DNA from: Sphingobacterium spiritivorum ATCC 33861
GTDB taxonomy: Bacteria; Bacteroidota; Bacteroidia; Sphingobacteriales; Sphingobacteriaceae
NCBI RefSeq assembly: GCF_000143765.1
Contig: NZ_GL379771.1
Location: 372,001 to 436,000 of the forward strand
DNA: 64,000 bases
Direction of reading: 5' to 3'
Under the pieces are notes generated by a model, which was given only the letters and a program-made list of their open reading frames with translations, did not search any database and was not told the origin of the DNA. The translations under genes and the position numbers were made by a program. Each line of letters opens with the position of its first letter. Position 1 is the first letter of the stretch. Below are positions 33,620 to 43,043 of the stretch, one piece after another.

Positions 33620-33629
33620 ATTTTATTTA

Positions 33630-34238
33630 TTATTTAGAGTATAACTCTACGATTAAGTTCTCTTTGATGTTCTCTGGAATATCAGTTCTTTCAGGGTAAC
33701 TTAAGAAAGTACCTTTGAATTCATTTGCATTCCACTCTAACCAAGCAAACTTGTTAATCTTTCTTCCTTCTACAGAAGTAGTTACAGCTTCTAGAGCCTG
33801 AGAACGTTCACGTACAGCGATTACGTCACCCGGACGCAGACTGTATGAAGGGATATTAACAACACCACCGTTTACAGTGATATGCTTGTGAGATACTAAC
33901 TGACGGGCAGCAGCACGAGTAGGTGCAATACCTAAACGGTATACAGTGTTATCTAAACGAGCTTCTAATAATTTTAAGAAGTTCTCACCTGTAATACCTT
34001 GTTTAGCAGCAGCTTTCACAAATAAGTTTGAAAACTGACGCTCTAATACACCGTAAGTGTATTTTGCTTTTTGTTTTTCTAACAACTGAATAGCATATTC
34101 AGATTGTTTTCCTCTGCGCTTTGATGGACCGTGTTGGCCTGGAGGATAATTTTTCTTTTCTAGCGCTTTATCCGGGCCGAAGATCGGCTCTCTGAATTTA
34201 CGGGCAATTTTGGACTTAGGTCCTGTATATCTAGCCAT
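33630..34238 (-). CDS. rpsD: 30S ribosomal protein S4
   Basis: 202 residues. [15 protein letters not shown] and [12 protein letters not shown] at the N-terminus carry no zinc-knuckle cysteines. The S4 RNA-binding domain (about 93-155) contains [10 protein letters not shown] and [15 protein letters not shown] primary 16S rRNA binder and, in other bacteria, an autoregulator of its operon. Between rpsK and rpoA as usual. Confidence 0.98.
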   Translation of the reverse strand: MARYTGPKSKIARKFREPIFGPDKALEKKNYPPGQHGPSKRRGKQSEYAIQLLEKQKAKYTYGVLERQFSNLFVKAAAKQGITGENFLKLLEARLDNTVYRLGIAPTRAAARQLVSHKHITVNGGVVNIPSYSLRPGDVIAVRERSQALEAVTTSVEGRKINKFAWLEWNANEFKGTFLSYPERTDIPENIKENLIVELYSK

Positions 34239-34298
34239 TTTTTGTTTCGTTTAAAGTATCAGTCAACCTATAGCTGACGAATCTTATCTTTAAAATTA

Positions 34299-34688
34299 TT
34301 AAACTCTTCTACGTTTTGGAGGACGACAACCGTTGTGTGGAAGTGGAGTGATATCTTTGATAGTAGTCACATCGATTCCTACAGTTTGTAATGTTCTGAT
34401 TGCTGACTCACGTCCTGCACCAGGTCCTTTAACGAATACTTCAACTTTACGCAATCCAAGGTCATGCGCAACTTTACCACAGTCAGAAGCTGCTTGAGAA
34501 GCTGCATACGGAGTATTCTTTTTAGAACCTCTGAAGCCCATCTTACCAGCGCTTGACCAAGAAATAGTCTGACCTTGATTGTTTGTCAAAGTTACAATGA
34601 TATTGTTGAACGTTGCGTTAATGTGAGCTTGACCTACAGGCTCAATCACAACGATACGCTTTTTTGTAGCTTTTTTAGTTTTAGCCAT
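34299..34688 (-). CDS. rpsK: 30S ribosomal protein S11
   Basis: 129 residues. [19 protein letters not shown] and the C-terminal [18 protein letters not shown] are diagnostic. It forms part of the 30S platform. The gene starts 10 bp after rpsM. Confidence 0.98.
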   Translation of the reverse strand: MAKTKKATKKRIVVIEPVGQAHINATFNNIIVTLTNNQGQTISWSSAGKMGFRGSKKNTPYAASQAASDCGKVAHDLGLRKVEVFVKGPGAGRESAIRTLQTVGIDVTTIKDITPLPHNGCRPPKRRRV

Positions 34689-34698
34689 TTCTTAATTA

Positions 34699-35076
34699 TT
34701 ATTTAGTAGCTTTTTTCTTGTTTGCAACTGTCTTACGTTTACCTTTACGGGTACGGGTGTTGTTTTTAGTACGTTGACCACGAACAGGTAAATGTTTACG
34801 GTGACGTAATCCACGGTAACAACCGATATCCATAAGACGTTTGATGTTCAATTGAACTTCTGAACGTAAAGCACCTTCAACCTTCAATTCATCATTGATG
34901 ATTGTACGGATTGCTGCTAATTGATCGTCATTCCAGTCCTGAACTTTAACGTCCTCACTGATTCCTGCCTTATCTAAGATATAAGCCGCTGTTTGGCGAC
35001 CAATACCGAAAATATAAGTAAGGCCGATCACACCTCTTTTGTTTTTAGGTAAATCTATACCTGCTATCCTTGCCAT
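34699..35076 (-). CDS. rpsM: 30S ribosomal protein S13
   Basis: 125 residues. [26 protein letters not shown] at the start and [20 protein letters not shown] near the end are typical; the helix-hairpin-helix lies between. Sits at the head of the 30S subunit. First ribosomal gene after rpmJ. Confidence 0.98.
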   Translation of the reverse strand: MARIAGIDLPKNKRGVIGLTYIFGIGRQTAAYILDKAGISEDVKVQDWNDDQLAAIRTIINDELKVEGALRSEVQLNIKRLMDIGCYRGLRHRKHLPVRGQRTKNNTRTRKGKRKTVANKKKATK

Positions 35077-35103
35077 ATATTATTAAGCGATTATTTTTAA
35101 TAA

Positions 35104-35220
35104 TTACCCTTGACGTTGCTTGAACTTAGGGTTCTTTTTGTTAATTACAAAAACTTTTCCTTTACGACGGATGATTTTGCAATCCGCGCTGCGTTTTTTT
35201 ATTGATGCTCTTACTTTCAT
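35104..35220 (-). CDS. rpmJ: 50S ribosomal protein L36 (zinc-ligand-poor form)
   Basis: 38 residues, [19 protein letters not shown] at the start and [10 protein letters not shown] at the end, read directly from the sequence. The C-x2-C...C...H zinc site of the classic form is mostly lost: position 11 is Ser, Cys14 is kept, position 27 is Asn and position 33 is Phe. It is therefore probably zinc-independent. It lies between infA and rpsM, the standard place. Confidence 0.96.
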   Translation of the reverse strand: MKVRASIKKRSADCKIIRRKGKVFVINKKNPKFKQRQG

Positions 35221-35260
35221 GATCTATATTTTTAAAAGCTGTAAACCAAGCCTGTATTAC

Positions 35261-35479
35261 TTATTTGTAACGGTAAGTAATACGTCCTTTAGTTAAATCG
35301 TAGGGAGACATTTCTAATTTCACTTTATCTCCAGGAAGAATTTTGATATAGTGCATACGCATTTTACCCGAAATGTGAGCAATAATCTCATGCCCGTTTT
35401 CCAACTCTACCCTGAACATTGCATTAGAAAGTGCCTCTCTAATTATTCCATCTTGTTCTATTGAGGCTTGTTTAGCCAT
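35261..35479 (-). CDS. infA: Translation initiation factor IF-1
   Basis: 72 residues forming a single S1/OB fold: [57 protein letters not shown]. Binds the A site of the 30S subunit during initiation. A strong promoter match lies 47 bp upstream, so infA probably heads a transcript running through rplQ. Confidence 0.98.
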   Translation of the reverse strand: MAKQASIEQDGIIREALSNAMFRVELENGHEIIAHISGKMRMHYIKILPGDKVKLEMSPYDLTKGRITYRYK

Positions 35480-35525
35480 ATATTCTTGATTATTAACTGT
35501 TAAATAGCCTGCACAAACAGGAGTG

Positions 35526-35556
35526 CAAAGATAAATAAAAATAATTGTAAACCAAT
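35526..35556 (-). promoter_or_regulatory. Internal promoter before infA
   Basis: On the minus strand ATTG (35556-35553), a 19-bp spacer, then TATCTTTG (35533-35526). This is a near-perfect Bacteroidota promoter at the end of map, positioned to drive infA-rpmJ-rpsM-rpsK-rpsD-rpoA-rplQ. Confidence 0.6.
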
Positions 35557-36338
35557 TACTTTTTATTCAAAACTTTCTCTACGTGTTCAAATGTTAACAA
35601 TACATCAGGTTCTCCCTTACGAATTGCTACCATCTGTTCAAAGTGTGCGGATAACTTTCCGTCGACAGTACTAACTGTCCAGCCATCATCCCAGAATTTC
35701 ACCCCGGCTTTTCCCGCATTGATCATCGGCTCTATACAAATGACCAATCCTTGTTCCAACTTGGGTCCGGATCCTCTTTTACCATAGTTTGGCACTTCAG
35801 GCTTTTCATGTAAGTGGAATCCCACACCATGACCTACCAGTTCTTTTACAATACCATAGTTATAAGGAGCGACATATTCCTGAATTGCTGAAGAGATATC
35901 TCCTACTCGTTTTCCCGCCACTGCCTGCGCAACTCCGCGATTCAATGATTCTTTTGTCACATCCAACAGCTGTTGAGCTTCTGCACTGATCTCACCGACT
36001 CCGAAAGTATAAGCAGAATCGCTGATAAAACCATTAAGGTTTACACCTCCGTCTACAGAAACCAAATCACCGTCCTTTATGACGTACTCACTCGGGAATC
36101 CGTGAACAATCTGATCATTAACAGAAATACAAAGTGAGTATGGGAATCCATGATAATTGAGAAACGCTGGCGTCCCGCCATTATCATGGATAAAATCATA
36201 AGCTAATTTATCAAGAGATAAGGTGGTGATGCCAGGCTTGATAACCTTGGCAACTTCACCCAGCAACTGCGACAGCACATCTGCTGATTTACGCACCTGC
36301 TCTATTTCTTCCTCTGATTTGTAATATACTTTAGACAT
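35556..36338 (-). CDS. map: Type I methionine aminopeptidase
   Basis: Removes N-terminal methionine from new proteins. 260 residues. Metal ligands are the two Asp in [18 protein letters not shown], His in [12 protein letters not shown], Glu in CIEPMI and Glu in HFEQMVAI. No N-terminal extension, as expected for a bacterial type Ia enzyme. Between secY (11 bp) and infA, a common Bacteroidota arrangement. Confidence 0.97.
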   Translation of the reverse strand: MSKVYYKSEEEIEQVRKSADVLSQLLGEVAKVIKPGITTLSLDKLAYDFIHDNGGTPAFLNYHGFPYSLCISVNDQIVHGFPSEYVIKDGDLVSVDGGVNLNGFISDSAYTFGVGEISAEAQQLLDVTKESLNRGVAQAVAGKRVGDISSAIQEYVAPYNYGIVKELVGHGVGFHLHEKPEVPNYGKRGSGPKLEQGLVICIEPMINAGKAGVKFWDDGWTVSTVDGKLSAHFEQMVAIRKGEPDVLLTFEHVEKVLNKK

Positions 36339-36349
36339 GCTAAAGAAAA

Positions 36350-37690
36350 TTATATTGCTGACTGATCAATACCTTCAACCGTCGCAGACGTAGAACGTCC
36401 TTTGATACGGCCTGTTTTCATCAATCCATCGTAATGACGCATTAACAAATGGCTTTCGATCTGTTGCAAAGTATCCAATACCACACCAACCAAAATCAAC
36501 AATGACGTACCTCCATAGAAGTGGGCAAATTGATTATTGATTCCAAATAAACTCGCAATTGCCGGCAATATTGCAATGATAGCAAGAAACACTGCACCCG
36601 GGAAAGTGATATTAGAAATCACTCTGTCGATATACAGGTTTGTATCATATCCAGGTTTGATTCCGGGAATGAAACCTCCGTTTTTCTTCATATCCTCAGA
36701 CATTTGCTGAGGGTTAACCATGATAGCTGTGTAGAAGAATGTAAATGCAATGATCAACACTGCAAAAGTCACATTGTATGCTACAGAAGTATAGTTACTC
36801 AATGAAGTTAAAAAGTCAGATTGCATACCAGGGAAAAACTGGCTTAATGACATAGGCACAAACATGATCGCCTGAGCGAAAATGATTGGCATTACACCAG
36901 CAGCATTCACTTTCAAAGGAATGTACTGTCTTACACCACCCACTTGCTTGTTACCTACGATTTTCTTAGCATACTGTACAGGTATCTTACGAACCCCCTG
37001 AACAATCAAAATGGTAAATATAACAACAAAGAATAAAGCTAGGAACTCCAACAACAATGGAATAGGACCACCACCGTTAGGGCTCATACGCGTTACCCAC
37101 TCAGCTGTAATACCACTTGGTAATTGTGCAATAATACCTGCCATGATAATCAATGAGATACCATTACCGATACCCTTATCCGTAATTTTCTCCCCGAGCC
37201 ACATCACGAATAAAGTACCTGCTGTCAATACAAAAGTAGAAAGGATCGTAAACATCGGATCAGCAATTATTCTTGCGCCAGGTTCGATTTGCGTTTTCAC
37301 GTAAGCGACAGCCTGAACAAGCGTGATTGCCAATGTCAGATAACGAGTGATCTGGTTCATTTTTTTACGACCAGACTCTCCTTCCTTTTGCATTTTCTGG
37401 AAATAAGGTACCGCAATGCCCAGTAACTGGACAACGATGGATGCCGAGATATAAGGCATTACTCCGAGAGCAAAAATAGCTGAACGGGAGAAAGATCCTC
37501 CCGCAAACATATCCAACAACCCTAAAAGGCCTTCTTTGTGGCCTGAAGCTAAAGCAGCAGGGTTAACTCCTGGTAATACTATATGACATCCAACACGGTA
37601 AATCAGAAGAAAAAGCAATGTATTAAGAATACGATTGCGCAGATCTTCAATTTTCCAAATATTGGTTAAGGTTGTGATTAGTTTCTTCAT
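36350..37690 (-). CDS. secY: Preprotein translocase subunit SecY
   Basis: 446 residues with ten membrane helices, forming the channel of the Sec translocon with SecE and SecG. Recognisable segments include GCHIVLPGVNP, MFAGGSFSRSAIFALGVMPYISASI (plug and pore region), GEKITDKGIGNGISLIIMAGI and FIPGIKPGYDT. It lies 3 bp after rplO. Confidence 0.98.
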   Translation of the reverse strand: MKKLITTLTNIWKIEDLRNRILNTLLFLLIYRVGCHIVLPGVNPAALASGHKEGLLGLLDMFAGGSFSRSAIFALGVMPYISASIVVQLLGIAVPYFQKMQKEGESGRKKMNQITRYLTLAITLVQAVAYVKTQIEPGARIIADPMFTILSTFVLTAGTLFVMWLGEKITDKGIGNGISLIIMAGIIAQLPSGITAEWVTRMSPNGGGPIPLLLEFLALFFVVIFTILIVQGVRKIPVQYAKKIVGNKQVGGVRQYIPLKVNAAGVMPIIFAQAIMFVPMSLSQFFPGMQSDFLTSLSNYTSVAYNVTFAVLIIAFTFFYTAIMVNPQQMSEDMKKNGGFIPGIKPGYDTNLYIDRVISNITFPGAVFLAIIAILPAIASLFGINNQFAHFYGGTSLLILVGVVLDTLQQIESHLLMRHYDGLMKTGRIKGRSTSATVEGIDQSAI

Positions 37691-37693
37691 GTA

Positions 37694-38140
37694 TTAAAGT
37701 TTAACGATAGAACCACCAGCTGCTTCAATAGCTTTTTGAGCAGTAGCGGAGAAAGCGTGTGCTTTAACTTCAACTTTAGCTGTTAACTCACCACGACCTA
37801 AAATTTTTACTTTATCATTTTTAGATGCTAAACCGTGAGCTACTAATGCTTCAAAGTCTACAGTTGTCAAATTGAATTTCTCAATCAGAGCCTGCACAGC
37901 GTCAAGGTTTACACCATTGTACTCTACGCGGTTAATGTTTTTGAATCCAAATTTAGGAACACGACGTTGTAAAGGCATTTGACCACCTTCGAAACCGATT
38001 TTTGTACTGTGACCAGAACGGGAACCCGCTCCTTTGTGACCACGGGTAGATGTACCACCACGGCCTGATCCTGTACCACGACCGATACGTTTGCTACTCT
38101 TTACTGAACCCTTTGCTGGTCTTAAATTACTTAAGTTCAT
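37694..38140 (-). CDS. rplO: 50S ribosomal protein L15
   Basis: 148 residues from MNLSNLRPAKGSVKSSKRIG. The frame is open 75 bp further upstream (to 38215), but that extension is not L15-like and overlaps a stem-loop region, so the internal ATG is used. The glycine- and arginine-rich GRGTGSGRGGTSTRGHKG region is diagnostic. Confidence 0.97.
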   Translation of the reverse strand: MNLSNLRPAKGSVKSSKRIGRGTGSGRGGTSTRGHKGAGSRSGHSTKIGFEGGQMPLQRRVPKFGFKNINRVEYNGVNLDAVQALIEKFNLTTVDFEALVAHGLASKNDKVKILGRGELTAKVEVKAHAFSATAQKAIEAAGGSIVKL

Positions 38141-38215
38141 TTTAAAACTAAATTGTGTCAGGCCTTCGCTCTCACTAAACAGGTCCTGACGATGAGATAA
38201 TAAATAAAAATGCAA

Positions 38216-38240
38216 TGGAAAGAGTGTGATGCTCTTTCCA
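38216..38240 (-). other. Stem-loop between rpmD and rplO, terminator-like
   Basis: TGGAAAGAG / CTCTTTCCA (perfect 9-bp stem) with loop TGTGATG, followed on the minus strand by a U-rich stretch (TTGCATTTTTATTTATTA). It could act as a partial terminator or attenuator before rplO. A second, weaker stem (GTCAGG/CCTGAC, about 38157-38190) lies between it and the rplO start. Confidence 0.5.
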
Positions 38241-38249
38241 AAGTCAAAA

Positions 38250-38429
38250 TTAAATTGCTTCGATAGCTACTAAGTGATTCACTTTTCTTACCATTCCGAT
38301 GATGGAAGGCGTAGCTTCTACTTCTACTGAGTGGTTGATACGTTTCAAACCTAATGCCTCAATAGTTTTCTTTTGGCGCTCGCTTCTGTCGATAACGCTC
38401 TTTATCTGGGTGATTTTGATTTTTGCCAT
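38250..38429 (-). CDS. rpmD: 50S ribosomal protein L30
   Basis: 59 residues, read directly: it begins MAKIKITQIKSVIDRSERQK, continues with TIEALGLKRINHSVEVE, and ends RKVNHLVAIEAI. Standard place between rpsE and rplO. Confidence 0.96.
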   Translation of the reverse strand: MAKIKITQIKSVIDRSERQKKTIEALGLKRINHSVEVEATPSIIGMVRKVNHLVAIEAI

Positions 38430-38434
38430 GATAA

Positions 38435-38953
38435 TTAACCGTTAAATACTTTGTTTAAATCGACACCGCGGTGCTGTGCCACTGTATAAGCGTCACGCAT
38501 ATTAGCCAAAGCGTCAACAGTTGCTTTTACCACGTTATGTGGATTTGAAGAACCTAATGATTTTGCCAATACGTCTGTGATACCCGCACTCTCCAATACT
38601 GCACGCATTGCACCACCGGCTAGTACTCCTGTACCGTGAACTGCTGGTTTGATCAATACTGAACCACCTGAGTATTTACCATACTGAGGGTGAGGTACAG
38701 TACCTTTGATGATAGGAACTTTTACCAAGTTCTTTTTAGCGTCGTCGATACCTTTAGTAATTGCTTCAGTTACCTCTTTAGCTTTACCAAGTCCGTATCC
38801 TACGATACCATTTTCATCACCAACTACTACGATAGCTGAGAAACTAAAAGTACGACCACCTTTAGTAACTTTTGCTACACGTTGGATACTTACTAAGCGA
38901 TCTTTTAGTTCAATCTCGCTTGATTTTACTCTTTTTATATTGCTTAATGCCAT
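38435..38953 (-). CDS. rpsE: 30S ribosomal protein S5
   Basis: 172 residues. The double-stranded RNA-binding domain ([29 protein letters not shown]) is followed by the S5 C-terminal domain ([23 protein letters not shown]). Involved in decoding accuracy. Gap to rpmD is 5 bp. Confidence 0.98.
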   Translation of the reverse strand: MALSNIKRVKSSEIELKDRLVSIQRVAKVTKGGRTFSFSAIVVVGDENGIVGYGLGKAKEVTEAITKGIDDAKKNLVKVPIIKGTVPHPQYGKYSGGSVLIKPAVHGTGVLAGGAMRAVLESAGITDVLAKSLGSSNPHNVVKATVDALANMRDAYTVAQHRGVDLNKVFNG

Positions 38954-38965
38954 TTCTTCTTTTGA

Positions 38966-39319
38966 TTAAAAGTCTAAACCGCCTTCGCGAGCACCTTCAG
39001 CCAAAGATTTGATACGGCCATGGTATAAGTACCCATTACGGTCAAAAACTACTTTATTAATACCTGCTGCGATTGCTTTTTCAGCGACCAATTTACCAAC
39101 AGCTTTAGATTGATCTACTTTGTTACCTGATGCAGCGAAATCTTTAGATGCGCTGGAGGCTGAAACTAACGTTACGCCTGCTACATCATCAATGATTTGA
39201 GCATAGATACCTTTGTTACTTCTAAAAACTGATAAGCGTGGACGCTCAGCTGATCCAGCAAGGTGTTTTCTTATTCCTTTTTTGATTCGCTCTCTGCGAC
39301 TTGATTTATGTCCTGCCAT
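38966..39319 (-). CDS. rplR: 50S ribosomal protein L18
   Basis: 117 residues. [27 protein letters not shown] at the start and [26 protein letters not shown] at the end are diagnostic. Binds 5S rRNA with L5 and L25. Confidence 0.98.
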   Translation of the reverse strand: MAGHKSSRRERIKKGIRKHLAGSAERPRLSVFRSNKGIYAQIIDDVAGVTLVSASSASKDFAASGNKVDQSKAVGKLVAEKAIAAGINKVVFDRNGYLYHGRIKSLAEGAREGGLDF

Positions 39320-39324
39320 GGTTA

Positions 39325-39879
39325 TTATTTTTTAGCTGATTTACCTGCTTTTCTTCTTAAAACTTCACCTTCAAACTTGATACCTTTACCTTTGTATGGT
39401 TCTGGTGCACGGAAGCTACGGATTTTCGCTGCAACTTGACCGATCAGTTGTTTGTCGATAGATTCTAACGTGATAGTAGGGTTTTTACCTTTCTCAGCAG
39501 TAGTTGATACTTTAATTTCCTTTGGCAATACAAAAACGATCTGGTGAGAGAAACCTAATGTTAACTCTAATGTATTACCATTGCTCGAAGCACGGTAACC
39601 CACACCGACTAACTCTTGTGTAGTTTTGTAACCTTCTGTAACACCGACTACCATGTTGTTCAATAAAGAACGGTACAATCCGTGTAACGCTTTGTGTTTT
39701 TTCTGATCTGTTGGACGAGTTACTACGATGTTACCATCTTCCTGAGCAACTTTAATGTCACGATCAACTTGTTGTGTTAATTCACCTTTTGGGCCTTTTA
39801 CGGTAACTAAATTTTTGTCAGATACCGCAACAGTTACTCCAGCAGGTATAGCGACTGGCGCTTTTCCAATTCTTGACAT
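39325..39879 (-). CDS. rplF: 50S ribosomal protein L6
   Basis: 184 residues with two L6 domains. [17 protein letters not shown] at the start and the motif [17 protein letters not shown] at the end are diagnostic. Gap to rplR is 5 bp. Confidence 0.98.
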   Translation of the reverse strand: MSRIGKAPVAIPAGVTVAVSDKNLVTVKGPKGELTQQVDRDIKVAQEDGNIVVTRPTDQKKHKALHGLYRSLLNNMVVGVTEGYKTTQELVGVGYRASSNGNTLELTLGFSHQIVFVLPKEIKVSTTAEKGKNPTITLESIDKQLIGQVAAKIRSFRAPEPYKGKGIKFEGEVLRRKAGKSAKK

Positions 39880-39899
39880 CTCTGTGTGTTTTTCCTAGA

Positions 39900-40298
39900 T
39901 TAATAAACGTAACATAAAACTTCTCCGCCAACATTCTGAACACGGGCTTCTTTATCTGTCATTACTCCTTTAGAAGTAGATAAGATCGCGATACCCAGTC
40001 CGTTCAAAACACGAGGTAAGTTGTCAACACTTGCATACTTTCTTAAACCAGGTTTACTCACACGAGTCAATGTGCGAATAGCCGGAATTTTGCTAATTGG
40101 ATTGTACTTCAATGCAATTTTGATTGTTCCCTGAACTGCACTGTCTTCAAATTTGTAGTTAGCAATGTAACCTTTGTCGAAAAGAACTTTTGTAATTTCT
40201 TTCTTGAGGTTCGATGCAGGAATTTCAACAACCCTGTGGTTGGCCTTGATGGCATTCCTTACTCGTGTAAGGTAATCCGCTATTGGATCTGTATTCAT
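39900..40298 (-). CDS. rpsH: 30S ribosomal protein S8
   Basis: 132 residues from [17 protein letters not shown]; the seven extra codons upstream (from 40319) are not S8-like. The C-terminal [19 protein letters not shown] and GGEVLCYVY are diagnostic. In E. coli S8 represses its own operon; here the 137-bp gap before rpsH holds a terminator-like stem-loop and a candidate -7 box. Confidence 0.97.
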   Translation of the reverse strand: MNTDPIADYLTRVRNAIKANHRVVEIPASNLKKEITKVLFDKGYIANYKFEDSAVQGTIKIALKYNPISKIPAIRTLTRVSKPGLRKYASVDNLPRVLNGLGIAILSTSKGVMTDKEARVQNVGGEVLCYVY

Positions 40299-40376
40299 TA
40301 TATAATAAAATTGTGACAATGGTTTCCACGGGCTTTCCTAAGTCCGGGACCTTTTGTCGGTTAAAAAATGCAAAAC

Positions 40377-40413
40377 AAAAAACCCTGGTAAACCAGTTTA
40401 CGGTTTACCGGGG
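40377..40413 (-). terminator. Terminator-like hairpin between rpsN and rpsH
   Basis: CCCTGGTAAACC / GGTTTACCGGGG with loop AGTTTAC; a 12-bp stem with one G-U pair, followed on the minus strand by TTTTTTG. It lies inside the ribosomal cluster, so it probably reduces rather than stops transcription, or it marks the end of one unit. Confidence 0.6.
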
Positions 40414-40443
40414 CAAAAGTAAATATTTTTTTTGATTACCAAG
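40414..40443 (-). promoter_or_regulatory. Putative internal promoter after rpsN
   Basis: On the minus strand CTTG (40443-40440), an 18-bp spacer, then TACTTTTG (40421-40414). The start site would fall inside the adjacent hairpin, which is unusual, so the call is tentative. Confidence 0.35.
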
Positions 40444-40705
40444 AAGCTTTTTTTACTCCGGGGATTTTTCCGTCTAATGCCATCTCACGGAAAGTTACAC
40501 GAGAGATACCAAATTGACGCATATATCCTTTAGGACGTCCGGTTAGTTTACAACGGTTGTGTAAACGTACCGGAGAAGCATTCTTTGGTAATTTATCTAA
40601 TGCTTCGTAATCTCCGGCTGCTTTAAGGGCAGCACGTTTATCAGCATATTTTGCTACCAATTTTGCACGTTTTACTTCGCGTGCTTTTAATCCTTCTTTA
40701 GCCAT
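40436..40705 (-). CDS. rpsN: 30S ribosomal protein S14 (zinc-independent form)
   Basis: 89 residues from [17 protein letters not shown]; the longer frame to 40783 adds non-homologous sequence inside rpl[26 protein letters not shown] is the S14 core. Only one Cys is present, so this is the long C-minus type that does not bind zinc. The start overlaps the rplE stop by 8 bp. Confidence 0.97.
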   Translation of the reverse strand: MAKEGLKAREVKRAKLVAKYADKRAALKAAGDYEALDKLPKNASPVRLHNRCKLTGRPKGYMRQFGISRVTFREMALDGKIPGVKKASW

Positions 40706-41267
40706 TGTTGTTCGTATTTTGATTTTTGAATGGTAAACCGAATTGTTTAAGCAATTCAAGAGCTTCAACATCAGTATTTGCACTAGTCACAAATGTGATA
40801 TCCATACCTTGGATTTTATTGATTTTATCAATATTGATCTCAGGGAAGATGATTTGTTCAGTGATACCTAAGTTGTAGTTACCTCTACCGTCGAAACCTT
40901 TATCATTGATACCACGGAAGTCACGGATACGAGGAAGAGATACAGCGATCAAACGATCTAAGAACTCAAACATGTTGTTGTCACGTAAAGTAACACGTGC
41001 GCCGATAGGCATACCTTTACGTAATTTGAAGTTTGAGATATCTTTCTTCGATTTAGTTGCAACTGCCTGTTGACCTGAAATAAGGGTTAACTCAGCGATA
41101 GCATTATCAATTAACTTTTTGTCAGCAGTAGCGCCACCGATACCTTGTGAGATAACGATTTTTTCAAGTTTAGGAACTTGCATAACGCTTTTATACTGAA
41201 ATTTTTCTTTAAGTGCAGTACGGATCTCATCCGCATATTTCACTTTTAATCTTGGTACGTAAGTCAT
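40698..41267 (-). CDS. rplE: 50S ribosomal protein L5
   Basis: 189 residues. [43 protein letters not shown] and the C-terminal [20 protein letters not shown] are diagnostic. Binds 5S rRNA and contacts P-site tRNA. The start overlaps the rplX stop by 1 bp (TAATG). Confidence 0.98.
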   Translation of the reverse strand: MTYVPRLKVKYADEIRTALKEKFQYKSVMQVPKLEKIVISQGIGGATADKKLIDNAIAELTLISGQQAVATKSKKDISNFKLRKGMPIGARVTLRDNNMFEFLDRLIAVSLPRIRDFRGINDKGFDGRGNYNLGITEQIIFPEINIDKINKIQGMDITFVTSANTDVEALELLKQFGLPFKNQNTNNNG

Positions 41268-41608
41268 TATTTAATTTCCTCCCCTGATTTTTTTGCTACA
41301 CGAACAATTTTTCCATCTTCATTAACCTTACGGCCTACACGTGTAGGTGCTCCGGTTTTAGGATCGATCAACGCTAAGTTAGAGATATGAATACCTGCTT
41401 CTTTCTCGATGATACCACCATTAGGATTAGCCGCACTTGGTTTAGTGTGTTTTTTAACGATGTTAGCGCCTTCTACTACAGCTCTGTTAGCATCCACCAA
41501 AATTTGTAATACTTTTCCTTGAACACCTTTAGAGTTACCAGCGATAACTTTCACTAAATCACCTTTTTTAATCTTGATTTTGTGAGTTGTTTTTGTTTTC
41601 TGTGCCAT
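41267..41608 (-). CDS. rplX: 50S ribosomal protein L24
   Basis: 113 residues. The KOW motif [21 protein letters not shown] near the N-terminus and [18 protein letters not shown] are diagnostic. An assembly initiator of the 50S subunit. Gap to rplN is 2 bp. Confidence 0.98.
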   Translation of the reverse strand: MAQKTKTTHKIKIKKGDLVKVIAGNSKGVQGKVLQILVDANRAVVEGANIVKKHTKPSAANPNGGIIEKEAGIHISNLALIDPKTGAPTRVGRKVNEDGKIVRVAKKSGEEIK

Positions 41609-41610
41609 AA

Positions 41611-41979
41611 TTATAAAACCTCCGGTGCTAGTGATACAATTTTCATGAACTGCTTCTCACGCAATTCTCTGGCAACCGGGCCAAAGATACGTGTTCCACG
41701 TGGCTCATCATTATTATTTAACAATACTGCAGCGTTGTCATCAAAACGAATGTAAGAACCATCTTTACGACGAATTTCTTTTTTCGTTCTAACTACTACA
41801 GCTTTAGAAACTGAACCTTTTTTCACGTTTCCTGAAGGTAAAGCGCTTTTCACGGTAACAACAATTTTATCACCGATAGATGCATAACGCTTACGCGTAC
41901 CGCCCAATACACGAATTACTAAAACTTCTTTAGCACCGCTATTGTCAGCTACATTTAGTCTTGATTCCTGTTGTACCAT
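41611..41979 (-). CDS. rplN: 50S ribosomal protein L14
   Basis: 122 residues. [20 protein letters not shown] at the start and [29 protein letters not shown] at the end are diagnostic. Its start overlaps the rpsQ stop by 1 bp. Confidence 0.98.
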   Translation of the reverse strand: MVQQESRLNVADNSGAKEVLVIRVLGGTRKRYASIGDKIVVTVKSALPSGNVKKGSVSKAVVVRTKKEIRRKDGSYIRFDDNAAVLLNNNDEPRGTRIFGPVARELREKQFMKIVSLAPEVL

Positions 41980-42233
41980 TATTTAGCCCTTTCTAAAATT
42001 TCTACTAATCTCCAATTCTTAGTTTTGCTCAATGGACGTGTTTCCATGATTAATACCGTATCGCCGATACCGCAGGTATTTTCTTCGTCATGAGCCTTAA
42101 ATTTAGTAGTTTTTTTAACGAACTTACCATAGATAGGGTGTTTCACTTTACGTTCTACAGCCACTACGATAGACTTGTCCATCTTATTGCTAACTACTAA
42201 GCCGATTCTTGTTTTTCTTAATTTTCTTTCCAT
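41979..42233 (-). CDS. rpsQ: 30S ribosomal protein S17
   Basis: 84 residues, OB fold. [22 protein letters not shown] and [23 protein letters not shown] are diagnostic. Gap to rpmC is 13 bp. Confidence 0.98.
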   Translation of the reverse strand: MERKLRKTRIGLVVSNKMDKSIVVAVERKVKHPIYGKFVKKTTKFKAHDEENTCGIGDTVLIMETRPLSKTKNWRLVEILERAK

Positions 42234-42246
42234 TTCGACTTAAATT

Positions 42247-42465
42247 TTATGCCTCAGAGGCTGTTTCTTTTTTAGCGGCAGCTTTACGAGCACTCAACTC
42301 GGTATTAAGACGAGCGATTGTTCTGCGGGCTGCTTTGATTACGTTAGGGTTCTCAATTGCAGAAACAGCATGTGCAAATTTCAATTTGCTAAGGGCAGCT
42401 TTTTCTTCTGAAAGACGAGCTGCTAATTCCTCTGTTGATAATTCTAAAATTTCTGAATTTTTCAT
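42247..42465 (-). CDS. rpmC: 50S ribosomal protein L29
   Basis: 72 residues, two helices. MKNSEILELSTEELAARLSEEK and NPNVIKAARRTIARLNTEL are typical, with a short Ala/Lys/Glu-rich tail. Lies near the peptide exit site. The 96-bp gap to rplP contains a perfect stem-loop. Confidence 0.97.
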   Translation of the reverse strand: MKNSEILELSTEELAARLSEEKAALSKLKFAHAVSAIENPNVIKAARRTIARLNTELSARKAAAKKETASEA

Positions 42466-42510
42466 TTTGTTTCAGTTGTTATGCTGGGTTATCAATTCTG
42501 TTTATATGAT

Positions 42511-42535
42511 GCCTTACGGGTAACGGCCGTAAGGC
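42511..42535 (-). other. Stem-loop between rplP and rpmC
   Basis: GCCTTACGG / CCGTAAGGC (perfect 9-bp stem) with loop GTAACGG. There is no T-run after it on the minus strand, so it is not a simple terminator. Confidence 0.5.
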
Positions 42536-42561
42536 TAAACTATTGACATTACCAACTATTT

Positions 42562-42984
42562 TTATGCTTCAACGTAATCTCTACGTATCACAAACTTAGT
42601 TTGAACCGGAAGTTTTTGAGCTGCAAGGCGTAAAGCTTCTTTGGCAACTTCCAAAGGCACACCTTCTGCTTCAAATAACATACGGCCTGGGCGTACTACT
42701 GCTACCCAGTATTCTGGAGCACCTTTACCTTTACCCATACGTACTTCTGCAGGTTTTTTGGTAACAGGTTTGTCAGGAAAAATGCGGATCCAAACTTGAC
42801 CTTCACGTTTCATGTAACGTGTTACGGCAATACGCGCTGCCTCAATCTGGCGGCTGGTGATCCATGCTGGCTCCAGTGATTTGATACCGAATGACCCGAA
42901 AGCTAACTCCGCTCCACGTGAAGCGTTACCTTTCATACGGCCTTTCTGCATCTTTCTGAACTTCGTTCTTTTTGGCTGTAACAT
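42562..42984 (-). CDS. rplP: 50S ribosomal protein L16
   Basis: 140 residues. [19 protein letters not shown] at the start and [22 protein letters not shown] in the middle are diagnostic. Important for A-site tRNA binding. Gap to rpsC is 59 bp. Confidence 0.98.
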   Translation of the reverse strand: MLQPKRTKFRKMQKGRMKGNASRGAELAFGSFGIKSLEPAWITSRQIEAARIAVTRYMKREGQVWIRIFPDKPVTKKPAEVRMGKGKGAPEYWVAVVRPGRMLFEAEGVPLEVAKEALRLAAQKLPVQTKFVIRRDYVEA

Positions 42985-43043
42985 GTTCGTATTTTATTTA
43001 ATCCGCCAAATGGCGGACATTTGTTGTAATCTATTAAACTTAA

